From: Gammaproteobacteria bacterium
Lineage (GTDB): Bacteria > Pseudomonadota > Gammaproteobacteria > JAJPIJ01
Assembly (NCBI GenBank): GCA_022072255.1
Contig: JAJVHZ010000076.1
Location: 62,001-126,000, forward strand
DNA length: 64,000 bases
Reading direction: 5' to 3'
Shown here: piece by piece, positions 33,400 to 41,473 of the stretch
How positions within the stretch are numbered: position 1 is the first letter of the stretch
How the letters are laid out: the number at the start of each line of letters is the position of its first letter
Notes under the pieces: generated by a model
What the model saw: the letters and a program-made list of their open reading frames with translations, nothing else
Told to the model about the DNA's origin: nothing
The model's database searches: none
Position numbers and translations under genes: made by a program

Positions 33400-34518
33400 C
33401 TAGCTCTGCGCCGAGGTCACGGTCCGTCGGAAGCGCAGCAGGGATCCCGTGAAGAACAAAGCCCCAAGGCCAGCGGTGACCGCGAACTGCGGCCACACGA
33501 TGGACAGATCCGCGCCGCGATAAAGGATGGCCTGCGACAGGCTCACGAAATGCGTGGACGGCGAGAACCGCATCACCGCCCGCACCGCCGGCGGCATGCT
33601 CTCGAACGGCGTCGTGCCGCCGGAAAGCAGGTTCATGACGATGAACACCGGGAAGGCGAGCAGCGCGAACTGCGGCATTGATCGCACCAGGGTCGCAAGA
33701 AAGATCCCGAGCGAAGTGACGGCGAAGAGGTAGACCACGATGCCGGCGGCGAACAGCGGGACGGACCCTGCGATCGGCACGTCGAGCCAGCCCTCGATGA
33801 CCAGCCGCAGGCATAACACCGCCGCGACGACGATGACGAGGCCGTTGGCCCAGATCTTCGCCAGCATGATCTCCGCCGGCCGCAGCGGCATCACCAGGAG
33901 ATGCTCGATCGTTCCGTGCTCGCGCTCGCGGATGAGCGCGGCGCCTGCCAGGAAGATGGCGAGCAGCGTGACATTGTTGACGAGCTGCATCACCGCCATG
34001 AACCAGCTGGACTCGAGATTGGGGTTGAACCTGGCGCGCATGACCAGATTCACCGGCGTCGCGGCCGCCGGCCCGGCGCGCCGCGCGAACGCGTCCAGTT
34101 CGCGCGCTATCACGTTGCTGATGTAGGCCGTGCCGCTGCCGGCCTGGCTCATCGCGGTCGCGTCGACGTTCACCTGCACGGCCGGCCGCCGCTCCCGCAG
34201 CACGTCCGCCTCGAAGCCCGGGGGGATATCGATAACGAACGTGTAGCGCGCGGCATCCATGGCGGCGTCCACGTCCTGCACGCGAAGCGAGGCAGGAGGG
34301 AAGAAGTACGGCTCCAGCAGCGCGTCGTGGATACGGCGCGACAGCGGCGATTCGTCCTCGTCGACGACGGCCACGGAGGCGTTGGCCAGCTCCATGCGCG
34401 CGCCGCGCGACGGCGCGTAGACCGCGTAGGTGAACGAATACACGATCAGGAACACGAGCACGAAGTCGTAGCGCAGGCTCACGAGTTCCTTCAGGCCCAG
34501 CCGGAAGATGTTGCTCAT
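33400..34518 (-). CDS. ABC-2 type transporter permease (YhhJ-like)
   Basis: A 372-residue membrane protein. It has an N-terminal helix, a large extracytoplasmic domain (about residues 50-180, including FVIDIPPGFEADVL) and five helices with HLLVMPLRPAEIMLAKIWAN, the ABC-2 permease signature. It ends the three-gene cassette HlyD-type protein, RbbA-like protein, permease, in the same order as E. coli yhiI-rbbA-yhhJ, and starts 3 bp after the rbbA-like stop. The cassette is thought to export an unknown substrate. Assignment to the family is firm; the cargo is unknown. Confidence 0.88.
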   Translation of the reverse strand: MSNIFRLGLKELVSLRYDFVLVFLIVYSFTYAVYAPSRGARMELANASVAVVDEDESPLSRRIHDALLEPYFFPPASLRVQDVDAAMDAARYTFVIDIPPGFEADVLRERRPAVQVNVDATAMSQAGSGTAYISNVIARELDAFARRAGPAAATPVNLVMRARFNPNLESSWFMAVMQLVNNVTLLAIFLAGAALIREREHGTIEHLLVMPLRPAEIMLAKIWANGLVIVVAAVLCLRLVIEGWLDVPIAGSVPLFAAGIVVYLFAVTSLGIFLATLVRSMPQFALLAFPVFIVMNLLSGGTTPFESMPPAVRAVMRFSPSTHFVSLSQAILYRGADLSIVWPQFAVTAGLGALFFTGSLLRFRRTVTSAQS

Positions 34519-34521
34519 GGA

Positions 34522-37257
34522 TCAGCGCTCCTGCGTGCGCAGCAGCATGCGCCCCAGCAGCAGGTACATGAACACGAACAGCGCCAGCGCGAGGAAATTG
34601 TGCATCAGATCCTGTATCCCGAGCGCCTTCGTGAAGGCGCCGAGACTGACCTTCTGGAAGTAGGTGCTCGGAAACAGGTAACCCATCGCCCTCGCGCCCC
34701 CGGAAAGCGAAGACACCGGGATGAGAAGACCCGAGAACTGCACCACCGGCAGCATTGTCAGGATGCCGGCGGCGAAGATGCCGGCGACCTGGGTTTGCAC
34801 GAAGGACGAGACGAGCAATCCGAAACCGGTGCTCGCGAATACGTAGAGCGCCGCGCCGATGGAGAGCGCCGCCAGGCTGCCCTTGACCGGCACCTCGAAC
34901 ACGAGGACTGCCAGCAGGATCAGGCTGATGAAGTTCAGGAACGCGATCCCCGCATAGGGCAGCTGCTTGCCCAGCAGAAACTCCGTCCCGGTCACCGGCG
35001 TCGCGTAGAGATTGGTGATGGACCCCATCTCCTTTTCCCGCGCCACCCCCACCGCGGTCATCATCGCCGGTATGAAGATGAGCAGCAGCATGGTCACTCC
35101 GGGCACCATGGCATACACGCTCTTGAACGCCTGGTTGTAGCGATAGCGGACCTCGATGTCCGCGACCGGCGGGGAGTGAGCCTTCGGATCCAGGCGGCGC
35201 AGCTTGTCGAGATACTGCAGATGGACGCCTTCGATATAGCCGCGGCTCGTGTCGGCGCGCATCGGCGATGCGCCGTCGATCCACACGCCCACCTCCGTCG
35301 GACGGCCACGTTTGAGGTGGCGTCCGAACTGCGGCGGGATCTCGATCGCGAGTTTCAGTTCCCCGCTGCGGAGCCGCTGCTCCAGCTCTGCATGATTGGA
35401 CACGGGCGCGCGCTCGCTGAAATACCGCGAACCGGCGAAGTTCTCCAGATAGGCGCGGCTCTGCGGGCTGCGATCCCGATCCAGCACCGCGTACGACAGA
35501 TCCTCGACGTCGAAGGATATCCCGTAACCGAAGGCCATCATCAGAATGAGCGGCCCGAGCAGCGCGAACGCGAGTCGAACCGGGTCCCTCCGGATCTCCA
35601 TGGCCTCGCGGCGCGCGTATGCCCACAACCGGCTCGGGCTGAATACCGGCTGTCGAGCGGCGGACTCCGGAAACGCTCGCGCATCTTCGGTTCTCGGCAC
35701 CGGCGCGGATACCTTCGCGGCCGCGTCCCCGGTGACCTCTTCGAGATAGCCGATGAATGCCGCTTCCAGCGAACCGGCGCTGCGTGCGCGGACGAGCTCC
35801 GCCGGACTCCCTTGCGCCAGCACGCGACCGGCATGCATGAGCGAGATGCGGTCACAGCGCTCGGCCTCGTTCATGAAGTGCGTCGAAATGAAGATGGTGA
35901 CGCCGTCGTTGCGCGCAAGGTCGATCAGCAGCTGCCAGAAGGTGTCGCGCGCGACCGGATCGACACCCGAGGTGGGCTCGTCGAGGATCAGCATCTCCGG
36001 ACCGTGGATGACCGCCACGGCCAGGGACAGGCGCTGCCGGATGCCAAGCGGGAGGCTCTCGGCGCGTTGATCGATGTAATCCACCAGCCCGAAGCGGTCC
36101 GCCATCTCGGAGACGCGCGTTCCGATCGCTCCCGCCGGCAGGTGAAACAGGCGCGCGTGCAGATCGAGATTCTGGCGCACGGTCAGTTCGGTGTAGAGCG
36201 AGAAGGCCTGCGACATGTATCCGACCCGCCTGCGGGTGCCCATGTCGCGAGTGTCCACGGTACGCCCGAACAGCAGCGCCTGCCCCTGCGTGGCGGGCAG
36301 CAGGCCGGTGAGCATCTTCATCGTGGTGGTCTTGCCGCATCCGTTCGAGCCGAGAAATCCGAAGATCTCGCCGCGCTCGATGCGGAAACTGACATTGTCC
36401 ACGGCGGTGAAATCGCCGAAACGGCGCGTCAGTCCGCGGGCCTCTATCGCCACGCCATGGTCGCGCCGGGCACGCGGCGAGATCTGCAGGCCGGCATGCC
36501 CATGCCGCTTGTGCTCCGGGAGCAACGCCACGAACGCCGCCTCGAGATTGCCCGTGCCGGTCCTGGATCTCAGTTCCTCCGGGCTGCCGGTCGCGAGCAC
36601 CCGACCTTCGTCCATCGCAACCAGCCAGTCGAAATCCGCCGCCTCTTCCATGTATGCCGTCGCGATGAGCACGCTCATCTGCGGGCGGTCCGCGCGGATC
36701 CGGCGGAGCAGTTCCCAGAACTGGCGCCGCGACAGGGGATCCACACCCGTAGTCGGCTCGTCCAGTATCAACAGATCCGGGTCGTGCACCAGCGCGCAGC
36801 ACAGGCCGAGCTTTTGTTTCATCCCGCCGGAAAGCTTCATCGCTGCGCGGTCCGCGAACGGCGCCAGCCCGGTGGCGGCGAGCAGTTCCGTGATGCGACG
36901 CCGCCGCTCCGCCGCCGCGTGCCCGAAAAGCCGGCCGAAAAAATCGACGTTCTCGAAAACGGACAACGTCGGATAGAGATTCCTGCCCAGACCCTGCGGC
37001 ATGTAGGCGATGCGCGGGCAGACCGACTCGCGCAACCGGACCCGGGAAATGTCCACCCCAAGCACCTCGATATGACCCTGCTGGATGCGGCGCGCGCCGG
37101 AAATCAGCGCAAGCACGCTGGACTTGCCGACCCCGTCCGGGCCAATGAAGCCCACCATCGCGCCCGCCGGGACCTCCAGATCGATCGCGTCCACGGCGAG
37201 GACGTTCTTGTAGCGGTGCGTGACGCCGCGCAGCCGCGCAACGGGCGTCGCGGTCAT
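34522..37257 (-). CDS. rbbA: RbbA-like fused ABC ATPase/permease
   Basis: A 911-residue protein, equal in length to E. coli RbbA. The first nucleotide-binding domain has the unusual Walker [10 protein letters not shown] and [16 protein letters not shown] shared with RbbA. The second (about residues 280-500) has [11 protein letters not shown] and DEPTSGVDP. The C-terminal part is an ABC-2 permease with six helices and [17 protein letters not shown]. coli RbbA was described as a ribosome-associated ATPase, yet its domains and genetic setting are those of an exporter. The start overlaps the HlyD-like stop (ATGA). Confidence 0.93.
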   Translation of the reverse strand: MTATPVARLRGVTHRYKNVLAVDAIDLEVPAGAMVGFIGPDGVGKSSVLALISGARRIQQGHIEVLGVDISRVRLRESVCPRIAYMPQGLGRNLYPTLSVFENVDFFGRLFGHAAAERRRRITELLAATGLAPFADRAAMKLSGGMKQKLGLCCALVHDPDLLILDEPTTGVDPLSRRQFWELLRRIRADRPQMSVLIATAYMEEAADFDWLVAMDEGRVLATGSPEELRSRTGTGNLEAAFVALLPEHKRHGHAGLQISPRARRDHGVAIEARGLTRRFGDFTAVDNVSFRIERGEIFGFLGSNGCGKTTTMKMLTGLLPATQGQALLFGRTVDTRDMGTRRRVGYMSQAFSLYTELTVRQNLDLHARLFHLPAGAIGTRVSEMADRFGLVDYIDQRAESLPLGIRQRLSLAVAVIHGPEMLILDEPTSGVDPVARDTFWQLLIDLARNDGVTIFISTHFMNEAERCDRISLMHAGRVLAQGSPAELVRARSAGSLEAAFIGYLEEVTGDAAAKVSAPVPRTEDARAFPESAARQPVFSPSRLWAYARREAMEIRRDPVRLAFALLGPLILMMAFGYGISFDVEDLSYAVLDRDRSPQSRAYLENFAGSRYFSERAPVSNHAELEQRLRSGELKLAIEIPPQFGRHLKRGRPTEVGVWIDGASPMRADTSRGYIEGVHLQYLDKLRRLDPKAHSPPVADIEVRYRYNQAFKSVYAMVPGVTMLLLIFIPAMMTAVGVAREKEMGSITNLYATPVTGTEFLLGKQLPYAGIAFLNFISLILLAVLVFEVPVKGSLAALSIGAALYVFASTGFGLLVSSFVQTQVAGIFAAGILTMLPVVQFSGLLIPVSSLSGGARAMGYLFPSTYFQKVSLGAFTKALGIQDLMHNFLALALFVFMYLLLGRMLLRTQER

Positions 37258-38258
37258 TGCGGCGACGGCAACAGCGGCGGGAGTTTCACCTGCAGGTTCT
37301 CCGGCCAGGGTCGGTCAGCGGCAAGTCTCACGTAGGCGACGCCCGGAAGACCTGTCTTCACCATCGGTTCGTACTGTCGCAGCAGGTCCGCGGCGATCCT
37401 CACCCGCACCTGGAAGGCGAGCTTCTGCCGCTCGGTCGCGGTCTCCACCGCCTTCGGCGTGAACTGCGCCTCCGCATCCACGAAATAGACCGTCGCCGGG
37501 ATCACCAGGCGCGGGGCGGCATCCAGCACGATGCGCGCCTCGCCGCCGATCGGCACCCTGCCGGCCTCGGCCTCCGCCAGGAACAGCGTCATGTAGACGT
37601 CCGTGAGGTCCAGCATGGTCAGCACGCGCCCGCCGGCGTCGAGCACCTCGCCCGGCTCGGCGAGGCGATATTGCACGCGGCCACGACGCGGCGCTTTCAG
37701 CACGCTGTCGTCGATCTCGACCTGCAGGCGTTCGGTCTCGGCGATGGCTGCATCGATCGCGGCCTGTGCCTCCACGACCGCCGAGCGCGCCGCGACCAGG
37801 ACGGCCTCGCTGGTCTGCACCTGGGTTCGTGCGATGTCGAGCTGCTGATCGCTGATGACCTTCTTCGCGGCGAGATCCTGGGCGCGCTTGTATTCGATCT
37901 TCGCGAAAGCCAGCTCGCTCTGCCGCTGCACCACCACGGCGGCGGCGCTGTCCTTGGCGTCGCGGGCCTGCTGCACCTTCGCCTGTGCCTGGCGCAGCTG
38001 CGCCTCGAGCGTTCGTGTATCCATGCGCGCGACGACCTGCCCGACCTCCACCGTATCGCCCTCCCGGACCATGACCTCCTGGAGCCTGCCGGCCAGCTTG
38101 GTCGCGATGTCGATATCGGTCGCCTCCAGACGCCCGTTGCCGACGGTGAAGCCGTCCGGCAGCGGCGGCGGCTGCATGCGCTGCCACGCCCGGAAGCCGA
38201 AGTAGCTGGCAGCGCCCAGCACGCCGAGGATCACGATCCATCGCATCACTCGCAGCAT
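37254..38258 (-). CDS. HlyD-family membrane fusion protein (YhiI-like)
   Basis: A 334-residue periplasmic adaptor with one N-terminal helix ([21 protein letters not shown]). The lipoyl motif lies around [20 protein letters not shown], followed by a long coiled-coil hairpin (about residues 85-200) and [17 protein letters not shown]. It is the first gene of the exporter cassette; AGGAGCGG lies 4 bp before ATG 38258. The operon promoter should be in 38259-38413, where I see no clear consensus. Confidence 0.9.
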   Translation of the reverse strand: MLRVMRWIVILGVLGAASYFGFRAWQRMQPPPLPDGFTVGNGRLEATDIDIATKLAGRLQEVMVREGDTVEVGQVVARMDTRTLEAQLRQAQAKVQQARDAKDSAAAVVVQRQSELAFAKIEYKRAQDLAAKKVISDQQLDIARTQVQTSEAVLVAARSAVVEAQAAIDAAIAETERLQVEIDDSVLKAPRRGRVQYRLAEPGEVLDAGGRVLTMLDLTDVYMTLFLAEAEAGRVPIGGEARIVLDAAPRLVIPATVYFVDAEAQFTPKAVETATERQKLAFQVRVRIAADLLRQYEPMVKTGLPGVAYVRLAADRPWPENLQVKLPPLLPSPQ

Positions 38259-38413
38259 GTCCGCTCCTGGTCTGTCGGATTAGGTTTCATCTGGCCAAAA
38301 TCGCATGATCACGCGGCAGACTATGGCGATCACCCGCCTCATGCCATGACACCCGTCAACCGTCGTGGGCGGCGATCGGCCTCGCGGTCACGCGTGCGAA
38401 CGCAGGCGCGGAG

Positions 38414-39496
38414 TCAGAGACTCGCAACCAGGGCCTCGCCGGCCACCACGCGGCGCCACCCCGTGAGGGCCGGCACGTCGGCCGAATCGCCCTGACGCGC
38501 GATCGCCTCGAGATCCGCGCGTGGCGCGATCAATGTCACGGGCAGGCCGACGGCGGCGGCGCGGTCGCGCAGCACCTGTTGCAGGCGCTGCAGCCGCGCC
38601 TTGACCTCCGGCATCTCGCGCAGGTCCCTCACCAGGGCCGGGGCGTCCACCGCCAGACCCTCCTGCACGCAGGCGAGCAGCGCCTCGGCATCGCGATCCA
38701 GCTGATCGCGGGCCAGCACCTCGAGCGCGGCCAGGTCTTTCCTCGTCTGCGGACCGCGGGTCGCCAGGGCGTAGATCGCCTCGTCCGCCAGCACCCACCG
38801 GCGCGGACGGTCGCGACTGGCGGCCTCGGTCTCGCGCCACGCCGCCAGGCGCGCGGCCACGTGCTGAGCCCGCGCCTGAAGGCGCGCCAGGGACTTCAGG
38901 CGTCGCCACTCACCCTCCGGATCCGGGCGAAAACGCGCCGGCTCCGCCATGCGCGCGCAGTCCTCCTGCAGCCAGGCGAGGCGGCCCGACTCGCGCAGGC
39001 GGCCCTCCATAACCGGATACATCCGCGCAAGATGCTCGACGTCCGCCTGCGCGTACGCCAGTTCCGCCGCGCGCAGGGGACGGCGCAGCCACGGCGTGCG
39101 GGTCAGGCTCTTGTCGACCGCCACCCCCAGCAGCGCCGCCACGAGCGCGGCGTAGGAGGGCTGATCGGCGATCCCGAGCAGTGTTGCCGCCAGCTGCGTG
39201 TCGAACAGCGGCTTCGGACAGGTGCTCCAGCGATGAACGATGATCTCCAGATCCTGATCGGGTGAATGCAGCACCTTGAGGACATCGGGCGCGTCGAATA
39301 TCTCCCGCAGCGGTTCCAGATCCGTCACCGCGAGCGGATCGATGCAGGCCGCGGTCCGTCCGTCGCAGATCTGCAGCAGCGCGAGCCTCGCAAAGTAGGT
39401 GTCCTCGCGGACGAACTCGGTGTCGAGCGTCAGCCACGGGCATCGACGCCAGCTCTCGGCCTGACGCCGCAGCGCGTCATCGGTGGTGATCAGCAT
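38414..39496 (-). CDS. rnd: Ribonuclease D
   Basis: A 360-residue DEDDy 3'-5' exoribonuclease that trims tRNA precursors. The metal-binding acids are in LDTEFVRE (Exo I), HSPDQDLEI (Exo II) and YAQADVEHL (Exo III, with the DEDDy tyrosine). A C-terminal HRDC-type region contains WVLADEAIYALA. It is close in length to E. coli RNase D (375 aa). It is monocistronic and has no obvious ribosome-binding site. Confidence 0.94.
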   Translation of the reverse strand: MLITTDDALRRQAESWRRCPWLTLDTEFVREDTYFARLALLQICDGRTAACIDPLAVTDLEPLREIFDAPDVLKVLHSPDQDLEIIVHRWSTCPKPLFDTQLAATLLGIADQPSYAALVAALLGVAVDKSLTRTPWLRRPLRAAELAYAQADVEHLARMYPVMEGRLRESGRLAWLQEDCARMAEPARFRPDPEGEWRRLKSLARLQARAQHVAARLAAWRETEAASRDRPRRWVLADEAIYALATRGPQTRKDLAALEVLARDQLDRDAEALLACVQEGLAVDAPALVRDLREMPEVKARLQRLQQVLRDRAAAVGLPVTLIAPRADLEAIARQGDSADVPALTGWRRVVAGEALVASL

Positions 39497-39648
39497 GAAT
39501 CGAGCTCAGAGGTCGATGATCCCGGGACCCGGGAAAGTCGGGAGGATTTTCGGTGACGCCGCCGGCGGTTGCATCTCGGCGCGATTCTATCAGGTCGAGG
39601 TCGGCATACCCGATCCCGACACCCGGGCCGCCGCGGCGGCCGATGCGT

Positions 39649-40488
39649 TCAGGCCGAAGCAGCCAGCAGCCACCCGCCCCAGGCGATGAGCCCCACGCCG
39701 CTCAACCTGCCCAGGTCGTGACCCGCCGGCATGCACCTCTCGAGGAGCACGAGCAGCGAGAGTCCGGCGATCCAGTACACGTTCATCACGCCGCCATAGA
39801 ACAGCAGGCCCATCGCCAGCCAGCAGCAGCCAGCGCAATAGGCGCCATGCGTGAGCCCCATGCGCAGCGCGCCGCCGTGTCCCGGTTGCCAGTGACGCGC
39901 GATGAAATCGACGGGGCCGCGGCAATGCCGCAGGCAGGCGTGCTTCCATGGCGTCATCTGGTAGAGACCGGCGGCGACCAGCAGGGCACCACCCCACCGT
40001 GGATCCGCGGCAGCCATCGCCATGGTGAGCCAGCCCATCTTCTGCAGCCACCACTGCAGCAGCGCCGCCGCGAGGCTGTAGCCTCCCCAGACGAGCAGGT
40101 AGCCCGCGGCGAAGACGGCGGTCGGAACGTACGGGGCGCCATGCTCGCGGCTGCGGCGGTTGACGAGGGCGAACAGCAGGATGATCGGCGCCGCCGCCGG
40201 CAGCATCATGGCCGTCATCATCATCCACCACATCAGGAAGACGACGAGCGCGTAGCCCGGCGTCCAAGACGTCGGCATGATCATGTCGATGTCCATGCCC
40301 CGCATGTCCATCGACATGCCGGCGCCGCCGAGCAGATAGGCCCAGGCGAGCACGGTGATCACCGCGATGGCCCCGGCGACAACGGCCCGATCGCGCCGCG
40401 CCGCCGCCTCGATGAATGCGCTGATCGGGTCCGGCCGCGGGACGGAGATCCCCTCGACGCCGGCCGGATCGCTAGTCCACCGGGCCAT
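39649..40488 (-). CDS. DUF2182 predicted metal-binding membrane protein
   Basis: A 279-residue membrane protein with six or seven helices. LMWWMMMTAMMLPAAAPII is the DUF2182 hallmark. A methionine-rich loop (MSMDMRGMDIDMIM) and WKHACLRHC plus GAYCAGCCWLAMGL give conserved methionine and cysteine residues suited to a soft metal such as copper, though the substrate is not proven. Its start lies 17 bp inside the end of the DUF1326 gene. The two families are commonly paired. Confidence 0.8.
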   Translation of the reverse strand: MARWTSDPAGVEGISVPRPDPISAFIEAAARRDRAVVAGAIAVITVLAWAYLLGGAGMSMDMRGMDIDMIMPTSWTPGYALVVFLMWWMMMTAMMLPAAAPIILLFALVNRRSREHGAPYVPTAVFAAGYLLVWGGYSLAAALLQWWLQKMGWLTMAMAAADPRWGGALLVAAGLYQMTPWKHACLRHCRGPVDFIARHWQPGHGGALRMGLTHGAYCAGCCWLAMGLLFYGGVMNVYWIAGLSLLVLLERCMPAGHDLGRLSGVGLIAWGGWLLAASA

Positions 40489-41107
40489 CGGCCGTCATGT
40501 GAATCATGCAGATGTGCCCGTGCCCCTCCACCCAGTCCAGCGGTATGGCGCCCCAGCCCCTGGTGCGGCTGCTGACGAATTCCGCCTCGCGGTACTCGAA
40601 GCCTGCCGGCAGCGTGACACGCGCACGGTGCGACTCCCCGGTCACCGGATTGGTGATCGGCGCGGCATGTGCATCGACGTAGCCAGGAACGGAAAAGTGC
40701 CCGGTCCAGTTCTCGTAGTCCACCTCGAAGTGGATCGGGGCGAAGACCGGGTCGTACAGCCTCGTGAGCGTAGCGGCGAGCACACCGAACACGGTGGCAC
40801 CCGGCTTCGAGGTCTCACCGGAGAGTATCCGGAGGATCGCCTGCCTTTGCGCCTCCCCGGCGCGCTCGTCCACGAACAGCAGCGCCTCACCGTTGCCTTC
40901 GTGGAGCGCCCTGGGCCAGGCGAACATGCCGGCCCAGCACAGTCCGTCGAGCCGCACACCGTCAAGGTGACCCTCGTCGATGCGCATGGCCACGCCGGCG
41001 CGGCAGTTCCCGTGAGTGGGCGGAGCGTTGAACTGACAGGGACAGCCCCAGTTGCAATTGCACGTGGAGATCTCCGGTCCACGTATGCGCCAGTCGAAGT
41101 CCGTCAT
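40472..41107 (-). CDS. DUF1326 protein with CxCxWGCPC motif
   Basis: A 211-residue protein, probably cytosolic since no signal peptide is seen. The N-terminal CNCNWGCPCQF motif (about residues 16-26) is diagnostic of DUF1326, and a histidine/glutamate-rich strand region follows. The cysteine set looks like a metal- or persulfide-binding site. GAGGAGG lies 4 bp before ATG 41107. It forms a two-gene unit with the overlapping DUF2182 membrane protein. The biological role is unknown. Confidence 0.8.
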   Translation of the reverse strand: MTDFDWRIRGPEISTCNCNWGCPCQFNAPPTHGNCRAGVAMRIDEGHLDGVRLDGLCWAGMFAWPRALHEGNGEALLFVDERAGEAQRQAILRILSGETSKPGATVFGVLAATLTRLYDPVFAPIHFEVDYENWTGHFSVPGYVDAHAAPITNPVTGESHRARVTLPAGFEYREAEFVSSRTRGWGAIPLDWVEGHGHICMIHMTADGPVD

Positions 41108-41317
41108 GGAACCTCCTCGTCGGTCGGTCGTGGTTTCAGTCTAGATCAGTGGCGTTCGCGCCGCTGCCCACCAACGACCGAACATTTCGCGGCTCCCCGG
41201 TGTCGAACTGGCTAGGCACACACCGCCGCACACCCGGGCGGTGCACGGCCGGAGTCGTGCAGGGCTCGCCTTTCCCTGCTATTTCTATCTGATCTGCCGC
41301 ATCGCAGGAGGCATCCC

Positions 41318-41473
41318 ATGCCAGACTGCAATTCGCCCCCTTCCCCGGCTGTCCGGGGCCACCGCCGCAGGCGCGCTGTCGATCCCGGAGGCAAGTACGA
41401 TGCTGCGCAGCAGCAAAGCCGCCGGCAGCACAGCACCTTGACGGTGACGCAAGGCGGATGGCCGCGCGCGTGA
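41318..41473 (+). CDS. 51-residue ORF coupled to the PAS-GAF histidine kinase
   Basis: The ORF begins MPDCNSPPSPAVRGHRRRRA and ends GGWPRA. It has a near-perfect AGGAGG ribosome-binding site 7 bp before ATG 41318, and its TGA overlaps the kinase GTG at 41470 as GTGA. It is basic, low in hydrophobic residues and has no known motif. It may be a small protein or a leader that sets kinase translation. The 210 bp upstream (41108-41317) contain no other gene and should hold the promoter. Confidence 0.45.
   Translation: MPDCNSPPSPAVRGHRRRRAVDPGGKYDAAQQQSRRQHSTLTVTQGGWPRA

Noticed and set aside
33901-37335. A 1144-codon plus-strand open frame antisense to the ABC cassette
   Set aside because: It is the complement of rbbA and its permease; the composition (R, H, E, Q-rich, no motifs) is that of an antisense GC-rich frame, while the minus-strand frames have full ABC motifs.
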